From Gentiana macrophylla (taxonomy: Eukaryota; Streptophyta; Magnoliopsida; Gentianales; Gentianaceae): 64,000 nt of DNA. A program made the translations under genes and the position numbers. This document shows, in pieces, positions 23,670 through 35,010 of the stretch. The notes below the pieces were generated by a model. The model did not search any database. It was not told where the DNA came from and worked only from the letters and a program-made list of their open reading frames with translations. The stretch lies in NCBI GenBank assembly GCA_026214975.1, contig JAOBSW010000502.1:62001-126000 (forward strand), given 5' to 3'. The stretch's first letter is position 1; each line of letters starts with the position of its first letter.

Positions 23670-25106
23670 GTGTCAAATAGATGTCGTAGAGGTAGAGGTA
23701 GAGGTAGACGCGGTAGGGGTAGTTTCCCTCCCGGAGCGCCTTCCTCCACATGCACTCACGGTTTGGATGATGAGATACACCAGATGACCGAGAAGGATTT
23801 CGGTGTCATTGTCAATGGTGACCTTGGATTGCCGGTTTTGGATCCCGAGGGGAGATGGTAAGTTAATACATATTTAATTTGTTTGTATTTTTATTTATAT
23901 TTTGATTAACCAAATATATTAACAACTTATTGTTTTCAATATGACAGTTTACCGACAACTATGTCAAGAAAATGGCCAAGACCGCCATAATCGGTGGCTT
24001 AACACTTTTGCCACCATGTGGCATAATGCCACCAGAGCAAAGCAGGATAGGTAGTGGCACGCATTTAGGTACGCTGCTCATATAAATATAACTATATATA
24101 AATATAACTATAATTATAACTATACATATAACATATATATAACTATGTTGCGTGGTCATTTCAAACTTCGAGAGTTACGCCACGAGCGCTGGTTAGGAAG
24201 CTTTTGAGTGGTATGCTATCAACAGTGGTCCGTGATTATATGTATCGGGCTCAAACAAACCCCGTGCTCGGCTTTGGATGACCCGGATATTCTCCGTCCG
24301 CTCGAGGAGTGGATTGGGAGTCCCGTAAGCAATTATTCAATATTTAATTAATAATACTTGTGTTTTATATATATATGTATGTACTAACTTGTTTATCTTA
24401 TGTCGGAATAGGCATTCAAGGAAACATCGTGAAAAGAAGATAAACCGAGCTTCGGATCCGGTGAGGAAGCGGAAAATCCCAGGACACATGCTATGGGCGC
24501 GACGCGGGCGTTATCGATTTCGCCGGGCCATGGAGGACAATAGAGAAGTGCCCCTATCACCGGAGATCCGTGACTAGTTCGAAGAAGAAGAAGTCGGGCA
24601 ACTTCGCCTCGAGGAAGTTTGAGAAAATCTTGCACGTTATGTATTCTAAATATTATATATACATTATATATATATCATGTAATTATTGTTACTAACAAAT
24701 TTATATCATACTTTGCGTGACGTCTTCACCTTGAAGAAGGCGAAAGCCCATGAGATTTAACGACACCCTTGTCGGCGAGTCGTCGTCTTTATTACGGTTA
24801 CGGTGGTGGTTACGACAAGTAGGGAGAGTTTTTGGCATGGGGTCACCGCCTCCATGTGTACTACGACAGCTCACATCGCTCGACACTCATCCGCTAAGAC
24901 ATACTCTCCGGGCATACTCACCCGCCTCACCCAGAGATGGCGAGAGAAAGACAGATTAATGCAGAAACACAGGCGAGGTTGGAGGAGCTAGAGAGAGACA
25001 GAAAGCGTCAGGAAGACAGACTAGCGCAGATGGAGGAGTGGATTACCCGGTTAAGCGCAAAGATCCTCCGGAGGATGCAACCCGGGTACGAGGCAGCACA
25101 GAGATG
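23670..25106 (+). pseudogene. CACTA second gene (plant En/Spm transposase-family accessory protein), broken
   Basis: The frame at 23670 has an Arg/Gly-rich N-terminus (RCRRGRGRGRRGRGSFPP) and runs to GDLGLPVLDPEGRW. A likely GT-AG intron follows (GTAAGTT at 23858, ACAG ending 23947). Later pieces are a basic segment near 24410-24450 (SRKHREKKINRASDP), typical of the plant En/Spm transposase family, and a coiled-coil C-terminus near 24936-25106 (RERQINAETQARLEELERD, RQEDRLAQMEEW). In En/Spm the second product regulates and binds subterminal repeats. Several frameshifts and stops are present. Confidence 0.65.
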
Positions 25107-25207
25107 ACCGATCTGATCACGGACCTGGAGGAGGTGACATGGGTTTAGGTAGTACACCGGGTCTGACTGGGTGACATATTGCTTTATACATTTTTATTTA
25201 TTTTGGC

Positions 25208-25340
25208 TTATCGTATCCCCTTTGACATATCGTTTTATCCCCTTTGACATATCCTCTTTGACATATCCCCTTTGACATATCCTCTTTGACATATCCCCTT
25301 TGACATATCGTTTTATTTATTTTGGTATCGTATCCCCTTT
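25208..25340. repeat. Short tandem repeat in CACTA, unit about 17 bp
   Basis: About seven units of CCCCTTTGACATAT with variants CCTC and CGTTTTAT, just downstream of the second gene. Confidence 0.9.
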
Positions 25341-25409
25341 TATATTGTTGTTGTTGATAGCCGGTAGCAATTGTAATGCTACCGGGAAAATTATGGTCGC
25401 TTTTGGCGG

Positions 25410-25905
25410 TGGTTTGGCGGTCGCCGCAAAACAACCATAATTTTCGATTAATTTTAATTTTTATGACGAAATATTCCGTCGCAAAGTTGTATTTATGACG
25501 GAAAAGTGTATTTGCGACGGATATGTAAGGATCTAAAATAAATAAATTATTTAATAAAAAATATTTGCGACGGATTATACAATATTTGCGACGGATTATA
25601 CAATTTGTGCGACGGATTATAAAATTTTTGCGACGGATTATATATTTGTGCAACGGATTATACAATTGTTTGTGACGGATTATTCATTTTGTTGCGACGG
25701 AAATTATATTTTTAAAAAAAATAAAATACGTTATTATCCGTCGCAACATTAGTCGCAAATAATTTGCGACGGATAAATAGTCGCAAAAACTCAGTTTTGC
25801 GACTAAAAAATGCGACAAATAAAAACCGTCGCAAATTAGGGTTTGCGACGGAATAAGCCTAGTTTGCGACGGTAACCTTCCGTCGCAAAAAGTCCAGTTT
25901 TTTGT
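25410..25905. repeat. CACTA 3' subterminal repeats
   Basis: More than fifteen copies of TTTGCGACGGA and its complement. Positions 25560-25690 form a tandem set with a unit of about 24 bp ending GGATTATACAAT. Counterpart of the 5' set. Confidence 0.9.
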
Positions 25906-26258
25906 AGTGATATATAAATGCCCCATTAGGTTCTCTTAACCGAAAGTCCGGATAAGACAATCACACCTACTGTGTTCTGGGCACATTAATAGCACGTTAA
26001 AGGAGAGACCCGATACTCTCGATTAACTTCACTATGGGCTAATTGTATTTTAAGTACATCTTCACTAACTCAATCCTCCCGTGTATATCCCATACACTGA
26101 GTTAAGTGATTACATAAACGATATACTTTAGGGTTTTCTGTAGTGTAAATACTATTGTCACATCGGTGAATATGAGAATAATAAATATGAATAATAATAT
26201 CATTTCATTTATTAAATAAAACAATTACAAAATTGTCTTTCGGGCATCTCACCTAACA

Positions 26259-26270
26259 ATCTCCCACTTG
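26259..26270 (-). promoter_or_regulatory. Polypurine tract of LARD-like element
   Basis: The minus strand reads CAAGTGGGAGAT directly before the 3' LTR start TGTTAG. It primes plus-strand DNA synthesis in LTR elements. Confidence 0.75.
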
Positions 26271-29200
26271 CACGAAAGCATGTGATTTTAGAGCACACCC
26301 TATTATTTAAAATACAACAAACTACATATCCCACTTGCTCTAAAGCAATGGAGACCCATCCCGTATTCTAGTACCCATTAAGCATATCATAACCATTGAC
26401 AGATGACAAAGTACACTCCGAGTGTGCCGTCATAGGATAGGTCATTGACTCGGGGAGTACCTACATCTAAATGTCATGAGTCTTAATGATTAGTCAGGTT
26501 GTCGGCTCGAGACGATCCGTAGAATCGAAATGTTACCGGTCCATATAATCATGTGGTACTTTCCCAATATGCTTGTGACCTCTAGTGATTTCGAAAAACC
26601 TTATAAGCTACCCCTTCATCGTTTGCACAATGATGTGGTATCGGCTTCCAAATCTAGGATCACTCCCAAAAATGAAAAGGAAATACTTAAGCTATATCTT
26701 CTATCTAGCTACTACAAAATCCGCTAATCACCCAACTAGTTAAACTCGAGTTGGCGTTGCTGGATTACTCCAGGAAATAGCTTCAACACAAGAGTAAACA
26801 CTGAGCCCGAGATCGACTTAACCATCATCCTCAATCTGACTTAAAGTCAAAATCAGTGTATCACACATATCCAAGTTCACACATGAATATGTCCGCATAT
26901 TATTCCTCGTTCTCTTCAAGATACTAAAGGACATACTAAAACTTGCTTTGTTAACCCCCGAATCTAAGATTCGATCAAAGTTGACGTTCAATAACCTGAC
27001 CATCTCTTACTAGAAAGAGAATCTATCCCATTTCTCTTGATCCGAAGATTTAGAGAGTCATTCCCGAGGCATAGGGTAGAACTTCCTCGTTGAATGTTGC
27101 ATACATGGATGCATCATCTTAACCAATAAGATGGATGGGAAACCAAAGGATCGATTTCGATGAATTCGACCGAGTCAAACTCTTTAGGATGTTGTCCAAA
27201 TCTCTATTGCAGGAAGAATTGTGGCATTGTCGATTTCGACTTGAGATAACACACCCATGTTCATTCCAATCCAGTGCAAGTGTTATCCTTCAAAAACACT
27301 AATATATGTATATATTCACTATTGTACTAAAATTGATATCCATCCTACAAAAGACTTATCAATATTCTGGTCAAATCCACATATTGTAGAAATATATGAC
27401 TTCCAATGACCGAGAGGTTTTCTTTTTATCCACAAAGGACATAAACATTTACAGTCATCCTGTCATGAGTTCATAAGGCAATACCCTTCTGTTTCGAATG
27501 AACCAGACTCCGTTTGTGTGGCAAGAAAGTCTTAGGTAATCACCCCTATTTTCTGCTTTCGAACGAAGTCATGCAATACTAAGTGGTAAGAGAGTCCAAG
27601 GTCTGATTAACTCTCTACTTCTTAGGGAATTACCCCTAGACCACTCAAGCTTTGCTCTGAAAGACAAACTTTCCTATTCATTCTACTCTTTTCCGTGTAG
27701 ATCCAATTACTCCCACTGGGCTTGAGACGCTCAGGTGGTTCTACAAGAGCATGAACAGAACTGGAGTACCGAGCTCCATTCATAGGGTTATGGCTATTAA
27801 ACCAACCTCTATTATCAGAATCCTATACTGCTCACAAAAGAGCCATAGGTCATCAATCGATCCTCAGACTACAAAGTCCGTAGAAACCGTAATGGGTAAT
27901 GGATAAACCATACTCCCAATACTTACTGGGTGGATCAAAATTCTGATCTAGTTTAGTAGTATTTAGTGTTATCACCAACAAACGATGTTGGATGTGGTCT
28001 GATTTTAATTAGTTAGTAACTACCTTGAGTAAACGTACTTCAAGGTTCAAGGTTTTGCTGTTGATGGACTTTATCAGAAAGGATGCAACAGTATAACTGT
28101 CTCTTCCCGATTTCAAGAATCCTATAACTAACCTTTATACTCAATTGGTTAAAAGATATATCACGAATGGTCATTGACCGAACGGATGCGTGAAATTCCC
28201 AGTCTTACCTTCAAGCACCGTGTGCTAAATGCTTATATTTATGGAAGTGGGTGAACCGAATCCACACCTTATCCGTAAATTCCAAAGCATATTCTAGGTA
28301 GACTTCTCGGTCTTACATTTCAATGTAAACCGTTATTTCGCTTCTAATATCTTTATTGAGTTAAGCAGTGTATTGTAGCACATCTACAACTATGTAAAGT
28401 AATTCAACGGTTTCTCCCTTAGTGAAAGCATTTCACTATGAGGCAGGCCGAGCATCAGTCCCTAGGACTATGAATGGCCTATTCCGAGTATAGAATTCTC
28501 TATCTCTGTTGAAAACAGAGAAACCTCAAAAATATTTTGGATAAACTTACCGGAGTGTTTGAATAGTTATCAGACAAGAAGTCATTACTCAGAAGCTCCT
28601 ACTAGCTCGTATATTTCATCAGACCCCGAAGGTCATCATGAACAATCTATGTTACTTCTTTATAACCATTATCCTTTCCTGATTGAAAGGAAACTTAGTC
28701 ATTGAACCTTTGAGACAATATAACCAGACTGGAGAAAGGAATCACCCTGAGCCAGTCTTCAGGTCTTGTCTTTTAGGGACTATGCACTAACTATGGAATA
28801 TGAAGAAGCGTTTATCTAAATATAGAAACCAATTGCTTTTAATAGTTCTTAAGATGTGTTTTATATACATATTTCAGCAGTTCTAAGTGGTTTTGACTTT
28901 ATCAAACAAAAATCCGAGTCTTGGATTCGTACTACAAATGGTATATTCACTTTCTATACGTCAAACAAATCATCGAATAGAAGGTAAATCCATTTGTTCC
29001 AACGAATCTTAAACCGAAAATAATTTTCCGCGATATCCAAGGATTGAATCCGAGATTCATTTCCTTATATCACACCCACTATTCTAGCTAAAATTAACTG
29101 CCCGTTGTTCACTCCTTTAATCGTTAAATGCACTGCTATTTTGTTCTTCCAAAGAACTTAGCTCGAGAAAATCGCCAAGGATTCATAGGTTGGTGATTCA

Positions 29201-30175
29201 AAATCACCGTGCTTATCCTATGATTTTCTGTTAATTAATTTTCGGTTCAGCCTTAAATTTTTCTCAGTTTAGGTGACTAACACTTTTAGACATATTCTCC
29301 CATTCTTGACTTTCCGTGAATGGAAACAGTCTTGAACCAGCGGTTCGCTTGAGTAGACACTACTCTTGAACCGTGGGATGTCTATTTCGAGTGTTACTCG
29401 TCGGGACTTCTCAGATTTTCTAATATACCAGAAAAACAACAAATCATATCGTTAAAGCTCCCACTAGTTTATCGGTTCCAAATACCGTCTAACGAGCAAT
29501 GCTTTATTTTTTATGATTTTCCGATTTTTTCGATTAGAAAATCTTTCGTACATAGTTCCAATGTTTCCAGAAAAAACAACAAATCATAGAACTCCCACTA
29601 GTTCATCGATTCCAAATATCGTCCAACTAGCGACATTTCATGACTTTCCGGTTTTTCAATTAGAACGGCTACGTGTGTAGTCAGTTACACTTTTCTAATG
29701 TTCTAGAACAACAACAAATCCTAAAGCTCCCACAAGTTCATCGATTCCAAATATCGTCCAACTAGTATCACTTCATGATTTTCCAAATTTTCAATTAGAA
29801 AATTACTCGTGTAATCACTACACACTCAAAATTCACTATAAGAATTTCAAAGTCCGAAATCAGCTTTGATCAAACTATGTTTGTCTCCCGTTTGACACGA
29901 ATAACACTAGTGACATACCTGTATGTCACTTTGGTTTTTAAAAGGCTTAAGAGAAAATTTCTCTTTCGAAAAATAATTGCATTATCGATTAACTAGTTCA
30001 ACGTCCTAGTTACTTTCCACTTTTTAACGAAGTCAATACTAGTCAATTATTAATTTTTAAGCAATTTAGTAAGGGATATAATGCTGTAAATAAAATGACA
30101 TAAATTAATTCAAGTTTAACACTACTATATAAATTTATTTTAGGAATTGTAAACTAAAAGATAAGTCTACTCTAC
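26271..30175 (-). other. LARD-like internal domain, 3' part, non-coding
   Basis: 3.9 kb with stops in all six frames every few dozen codons. I found no retroelement domain or host gene. It contains a 50-bp unit at 26411-26461 that recurs at 40610-40660 and a degenerate tandem repeat at 29436-29840. It ends at the target of the Tat element (TCTAC, 30171-30175). Confidence 0.7.
29436..29840 (-). repeat. Three degenerate tandem units of 135-140 bp
   Basis: Units start at about 29436, 29576 and 29711 with ACAACAAATC. Each contains CTCCCACTAGTTCATCGA (with variants), ATCGTCCAACTAG and TTTTCAATTAGAA. The minus strand of the shared block, AACTAGTGGGAGCTTT, resembles the element's own polypurine tract. 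Confidence 0.8.
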
Positions 30176-30752
30176 TGACGATACAGGGTTTCACTCCCTC
30201 CACGTGTCGTCTATCGGTTGGTCATCACGTTATGAACAAGCTACAACACACTTATGTCGAGACCCAGGATCGAGGTTAGGGCCATTTAATCGGCTCCAGT
30301 TACGACTATCGACTACCGGCGGTGTGAGATGACAGTCCATAAGGATAGAGTCCACACACCAGCTAGCGGTGTAGGACAATGAGTCAGGGTCGATCACCGC
30401 AAGTCGGCGAGATCGACACCGAGGACGAGTCCGCACCACCGCCCAGCCCACCCACAGATGATAGCTTGGGCAAGGGTCAAGGCCCATTTAGGGTAAAGAT
30501 GACAATAACACAAGCCGACTTAACCTTAGGGTTTAGGCAAGTATTGTCATTATAAATACCCCATTCCGGGGAACTACATAAGGCTGGATTCCTAGAGCGA
30601 GCAGATACGTAGGCAATCCAAGATCTGATCTTGGACTCACCCAGATACATAGAATCCATCCCTCATTCCTTTTGGCATTAGGGTTCTTGTGTGTTCATCA
30701 CTAGATTAAATTAGGGCTCAAATCATTAAGGTGACATAATTTGTCATCGTCA
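30176..30752 (+). repeat. 5' LTR of Tat element (577 bp)
   Basis: Begins TGACGATACAGGGTTTC and ends TTTGTCATCGTCA, just before the PBS. The shared text with the 3' LTR includes CCACGTGTCGTCTATCGG and ATAAATACCCCATTCCGG (probable TATA region near 30552). Small indels around 30330-30440 distinguish the copies. Confidence 0.9.
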
Positions 30753-30770
30753 TTGGCGCTAGAAGGAGGG
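30753..30770 (+). promoter_or_regulatory. Primer binding site of Tat element
   Basis: TTGGCGCTAGAAGGAGGG immediately after the LTR. The same site with one change is found in the Tat remnant at 9653-9671. Confidence 0.8.
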
Positions 30771-30801
30771 CCTTCTATTGATTGATGATGCAAGAAACAC
30801 G

Positions 30802-32250
30802 ATGCCTCCTAAGAATACTGCATCCAAAACTGCATCCAAAGCAGTCGATCAAGGCTCCCAGATGAACGAGCCGATCGATCCTGATACGCAAGGAGAGGAA
30901 GATCCCGCCTTGGATCTTATTCAGCACGATCCTCAGCAGAAACAGGGGGAAAAAGATCCAGCCTTGAATCCTGTCCAATAGACCCACCAACCAGAAAAGC
31001 AAGCCCTTACTCCAGAATATCGGGCGCTTGCCGATCAGTTGGCAGGTGCAAATTTGGAGGTAATGTCCAGGATAATAGCCGAGGCGATTCTGCATGGGCG
31101 AGCGAGCATGTGACGCCGAGAGAAAGAAGCCATGGCGGAAGGCGGCCAGAAAGACGTAGTGGACAAGCCTAAACAGACTCCTGGAGACGAAATAAGCGCA
31201 TCATCTAGCTCAGTGGAAAGGAAGAGACGTGAGATCCACCAAAAACACCAGAGAGGGGATGATGATAGCGCCAGGGAAGTGTTGAATGCAATTTTGGGAA
31301 AGAACCAGGTTTCGTTGTGGCTCGAGTCTCCCTTCACAAAGGAGATCGAAAGTTTCCCTTATCCCAAGGGGTTTAAGATACCGAAAATAGAACCTTATGA
31401 TGGCACCACCGACCCGGAGGACCATCTCCACAGGTATCTATCTCAAATGACGCTGGATGAGGCAGGCATGCAATGCAATCTTGTTTGTCGGGCATTCGAG
31501 ACGCTACTCGTAGGTCGAGCAAGAGAATGGTTCACGGTTAGCACGACCAGGGTCGATCTCCGATTTTGCCATGCTCGCTCAAAAGTTCCGAGATGCGTTT
31601 ATAGTCAATAAGAAGTTTCATCTCGAGTGCCACGCACCTCATGAACGTGAGGCAGCAAAAAGATGAGACAGTAATGGATTATTTGAAGAGGTTTAATCTC
31701 GAGGCCATGCAGGTCAAGGACGTAGATGACCGACTCCTGATCACATCGTTCGTAGGGGGGCTGTGTAATACTAAGTTGTACATGAAGTTGAGCAGAGACG
31801 TTCCCCATACCATGGACGAATGTGTCAATGTGGTGCATAGATTCTGTCAGGGGGAAGAGGCAGTGCGGAGGCACACCCAATCCGACTGGATGGAATCCAA
31901 GAAGGACACCCGAGGTCTGAACAGAATCACCCAAGAGGCGAGGATGTCGAAAGTAAGCCATCGATTTGGGACCAGACGACACGCCCACCTCGCACCGTGG
32001 GGGCAAGAAGGACCTCACGTGATAAGGACTTTATCCCGCTCAATCGACCTCGATCCGAGGTGTTGTCGATTATGCTTTCAAAAAACTTGGCGAGGAAACC
32101 GCCACCGTTGAAGAAGCCTCGAGAAAAGAGGAATGCAACCAACATCGTGATTTTCACGAAGACATAGGCCATACAACAGAGGATTGTATCGACCGAAGAG
32201 AGATATCGACGTCTGCATTCAGGAAGGAAAGCTAGACGAAGTTGTTGATG
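30802..32250 (+). pseudogene. Tat gag, broken
   Basis: The start is ATG 30802 (MPPKNTASKTASK), the shared Tat start, rather than the in-frame ATG at 30778. A stop at 30979 follows ALNPVQ, and another follows HGRASM near 31110. The capsid domain lies in 31350-31611 (PKIEPYDGTTDPEDHLHRYL, CRAFETLLVGRAREWF) and, after a frameshift, 31641-31900 (RQQKDETVMDYLKRFNLEAM, LLITSFVGGL). A zinc-knuckle-like motif typical of Tat, HRDFHEDIGHTTEDC, is readable near 32134-32190. The protein forms the particle. At least four interruptions rule out a normal product. Confidence 0.8.
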
Positions 32251-32543
32251 AGATCTCGGTATGATGGGCCCAGAGGGCGTGGGGAATTTAAGAGGAAAAA
32301 CTCCGATCAAGACAGAACCGTGGTCGAGATGCCCAGAGACGAAGGGATCGGTCACCTCAGAGGAATCGATCCCCAGGTCGGGAAGGAAACAACAGAGATA
32401 ACTTTGGTCGGGACAGATACGAAGAAAATCGACCTGTAAACTATGTCAATACGATCTTTGGTCCGGATGAAAGTGATAAGGATCAGACCAGTGAAGAGCC
32501 AGCAAGTAGCTCGAGAGAGCGCAAGCGGCAATGATTCACGGCG

Positions 32544-33185
32544 ATGGTCGGATACGGCCCTCGAGATGATATCCCCAAGTCGAGGAGTCATAGCGAAGGG
32601 TTAGTTATTAAGGGAGTTATTAGTCGAGCCAGTGTATCGAGAGTCTGTATCGATAACGGGAGTGCAGTGAACATCATATATCACTCGGCCTTTCAAGCGA
32701 TGAAGTTGAAAGAGAAGGAGCTAGCCCCCACAGCATCTCCCCTGTTCGGATTTACAGGGCAAGCCGTCCATCCCATGGGCTCGATAAAGTTACTCACGAC
32801 AGTTGGGGATGGCGAGAAAGGAAGGACACTTGAATTAAGCTATGTGGTGGTTAAGGCCCCCTCTGCTTATAATGTTATCCTAGGACGACCAGCGCTCTTC
32901 GACCTACGAGCTATAATTTTGACTTTTCATAATAGCATGAAATTTCCTACCAGGAACAGTTCCCATGAAGTAAAAGGAGACGTTGAAGTCGCTCGGAGTT
33001 GTAACTCCGTTGTCATGAATGGGAAGATGGAGGTTCAACAAGTCTTAGTCGAGGAATTGATCCCAGAAGAAGAAGAGGAGAAGAGTTGGGTCTCCAGTGA
33101 TGCAGTCGAAAACGTCCGACTCTGGGAAGGAGAGGACGATCAGTGTGTGCAAGTCGGGATTTGGATCCCTGAGAAAGAAAAATAG
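32544..33185 (+). pseudogene. Tat aspartic protease
   Basis: A 213-codon frame with the active site VCIDNGSAVNIIYHSAF (Asp-Asn-Gly-Ser, the Tat variant of DTG/DSG) and the C-terminal signature SAYNVILGRPALFDLRAI. The segment before it (HSEGLVIKGVIS) matches the usual domain entry. A charged linker with EEEEEKSWVSS leads toward RT, ended by a TAG at 33183. The protease would process the polyprotein. No start codon choice is meaningful because it is an internal piece of gag-pol. Confidence 0.85.
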
Positions 33186-34560
33186 CTACTGGTCGAGCTC
33201 TTAATCGAGTTCAGGGACATCTTTGCCTGGAAAGCCACCGACATGCCGGGACTGTCCACCAACATCGCGGTTCATAAGCTAGAAATTGACTAGACTAAAA
33301 AGCCAGTCAAACAGAAGAAGAGAAATTTTGCGTCGGATCGACTTGAGGCCATCGAGTTGGAAGTCGGCAAGCTACTAGCAGCCAAGATAGTGAAAGAGGT
33401 ATTCTATCCAGAATGGCTAGCTAACTTGAAGATTAGTCAAGAAGCCTGATGGGAGTTGGCGCATGTGTGTAGACTTCACAGATCTAAACAAAGCCTGCCC
33501 AAAAGACTCATACCCATTGCCTAAAATCGACAGGTTAGTAGATTCGACCATCAACTTCGAGGTTCTTGGTTTTTTAGATGCATATGAAGGTTACCATCAG
33601 ATTCGAATGGATCCTCGAGATGCGGAGAAAACATCTTTTATCACTGAATTTGGCACCTTCTGCTATGTGACCATGCCATTCGGATTAAAGAATGCTGGGG
33701 CAACATACCAGAGGACAGTCAATAAAATTTTTGCAAGACAAATTGGTAGATGTATGGAAGTTTATGTAGATGACCTACTTATCAAGAGTCGATCTATGAG
33801 ACAATATTTGGTCGATGCTCGAGAGGTTTTTGAAGTGTTGAGAGAAACACAGATGAGGCTAAACCCAAAGAAGTGTACTTTTGGAGTCAGGTCGGGTAAG
33901 TTCTTGGGCTACATGATTTCGAAGGACGGGATTCGAGCGAATCCGGATAAAATCGACACGTTGAAGAATATGCCCGCACCTCGAAATGTAAAGGAAGTGC
34001 AGAGACTCACGGGTAGAATGGAGGCCCTCAACAGATTTCTATCGAGATCCGCCCAGCGAGCGCTACCATTTTTCAAGATACTCCGAAAGGCCAGTCCTTT
34101 TCATTGGGATGATGAATGTCAGACAGCCTTTGAAGAGTTGAAAGCTTCTTTATCAGAATTACCTACCCTCACTTCTCCTCGAGAAGGGGAAAAGTTGTTG
34201 GTTTATTTGGCGGTGTGCGAGGAGGCAGTGAGTGCGGTTCTGGTGCGAGAAGGGGTACATGGCCAGGTGCCAATATACTTTGTTAGTAAAGCACTACATG
34301 GCCCCGAGATCCGGTACTCACCAGCTGAGAAGTTAGCATTATGCCTGGTTCATGCCTCGAGGAAGTTGAGGCCATATTTTCAAGCTCATCCTATTGTGGT
34401 TGTTACAGACCAACCACTGAAGCAAATTTTGGCAAAGCCTGATACTTCAGGTCGATTGGCGAAATGGGTGATAGAAATGGCCTAGTACGACATCGAGTTC
34501 GTACCTCGAACTGCGATCAAAGCACTGGCCTTGGCGGATCTTTTGGCTGAAGGGATCTCT
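33186..34560 (+). pseudogene. Tat reverse transcriptase and RNase H
   Basis: The main frame 33463-34485 is intact for 340 codons: CVDFTDLNKACPKDSYPLP, MPFGLKNAGATYQR, the catalytic box YVDDLLIKS, thumb with LTGRMEALNRFLSRS, then RNase H with LLVYLAVCEEAVSAVL, ALCLVHASRKLRPYF and the catalytic region VVVTDQPLKQILAKP. A TAG at 34483-34485 replaces the Gln expected in MAQYDIEF. Reading then continues to about 34560. The RT fingers upstream (33190-33460) carry a TAG near 33291 and a frameshift near 33440. Confidence 0.9.
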
Positions 34561-34599
34561 GTCTAGCTCGATCAAGAAAAGCAAAGTCCAGAGGAAAAA

Positions 34600-35010
34600 T
34601 GGACTCTTCAAGTAGATGGAGCATCGAGTATGGAGGGGGCAGGAGCAGGGCTCCTTCTAGTAAGCCCGAAAGGCGAGGAATTCCCCTACGCCCTTCGATT
34701 CGACTTCAAAGCAACGAATAACGAAGCCGAGCATGAGGCTATGATTACTGGTTTAAAGCTCGCTTTGAAGCTGGGTGTCGAAGATCTGATGGTTTACAGT
34801 GACTCGCAGTTAGTGGTCAATCATGTGAAAGAGGAGTATGAGGCTAAGGAAGAAACCATGAAGAATTACTTAGCAGTTGTCCAAAGACTCATACCAAAAT
34901 TCAAAACAGTTCAATTCGAACAAGTCCCCGAAGTCAGAACAAGAGAGCCGATGCGCTCTCCAAGTTGGCATCAAACTTCATGTCAAGCAAGAAGGTTCTG
35001 GTCGAGTTAC
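34600..35010 (+). pseudogene. Second RNase H (archaeal-like, Tat lineage)
   Basis: After the conventional RNase H a second one is readable: WTLQVDGAS (first Asp), TNNEAEHEAMITGLKLAL (Glu), VYSDSQLVVNHV (Asp). This duplicated domain marks Tat elements and supports the lineage call. The frame shifts near 34930, where the expected end (ADALSKLASNF) continues in the next frame. TAG at 34564 interrupts its N-terminal side. Confidence 0.85.

Larger units (their letters stand above)
18881..25909 (+). mobile_element. CACTA (En/Spm) DNA transposon, 7.0 kb
   Basis: It begins CACTACAAAAAAACAGCAG and ends in the inverted form CAGTTTTTTGTAGTG, with a 3-bp duplication ATA (18878-18880, 25910-25912), all diagnostic of CACTA. 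Both ends carry many subterminal copies of TTGCGACGGA and its complement (18898-19145; 25410-25890). Inside are a TNP2-type transposase gene (20098-23539) and a second gene (23670-25106), both broken. It is inserted in the left LARD-like LTR. Confidence 0.95.
17401..26258 (-). repeat. LARD-like 3' LTR (left copy), split by CACTA
   Basis: The LTR pieces are 17401-18880 and 25910-26258. Together they align along their length with the right copy at 45317-47106 plus 58439-58456, for example TGTTAGTAATATCATCCGC and CTCTTTATATAGGAG. Removing the CACTA element and one ATA restores the sequence seen at 46783-46795. A minus-strand TATA box CTCCTATATAAAGAG lies at 17762-17776. Confidence 0.9.

Noticed and set aside
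25200..25700. CRISPR-like array
   Set aside because: The regular repeats are CACTA tandem and subterminal units in a plant genome, without unique spacers or cas genes.
26271..30175. Degenerate copia pol in the LARD-like internal domain
   Set aside because: I looked on the minus strand for DSG, HHCC, YVDD and RNase H motifs and found none; only termini suggest copia.
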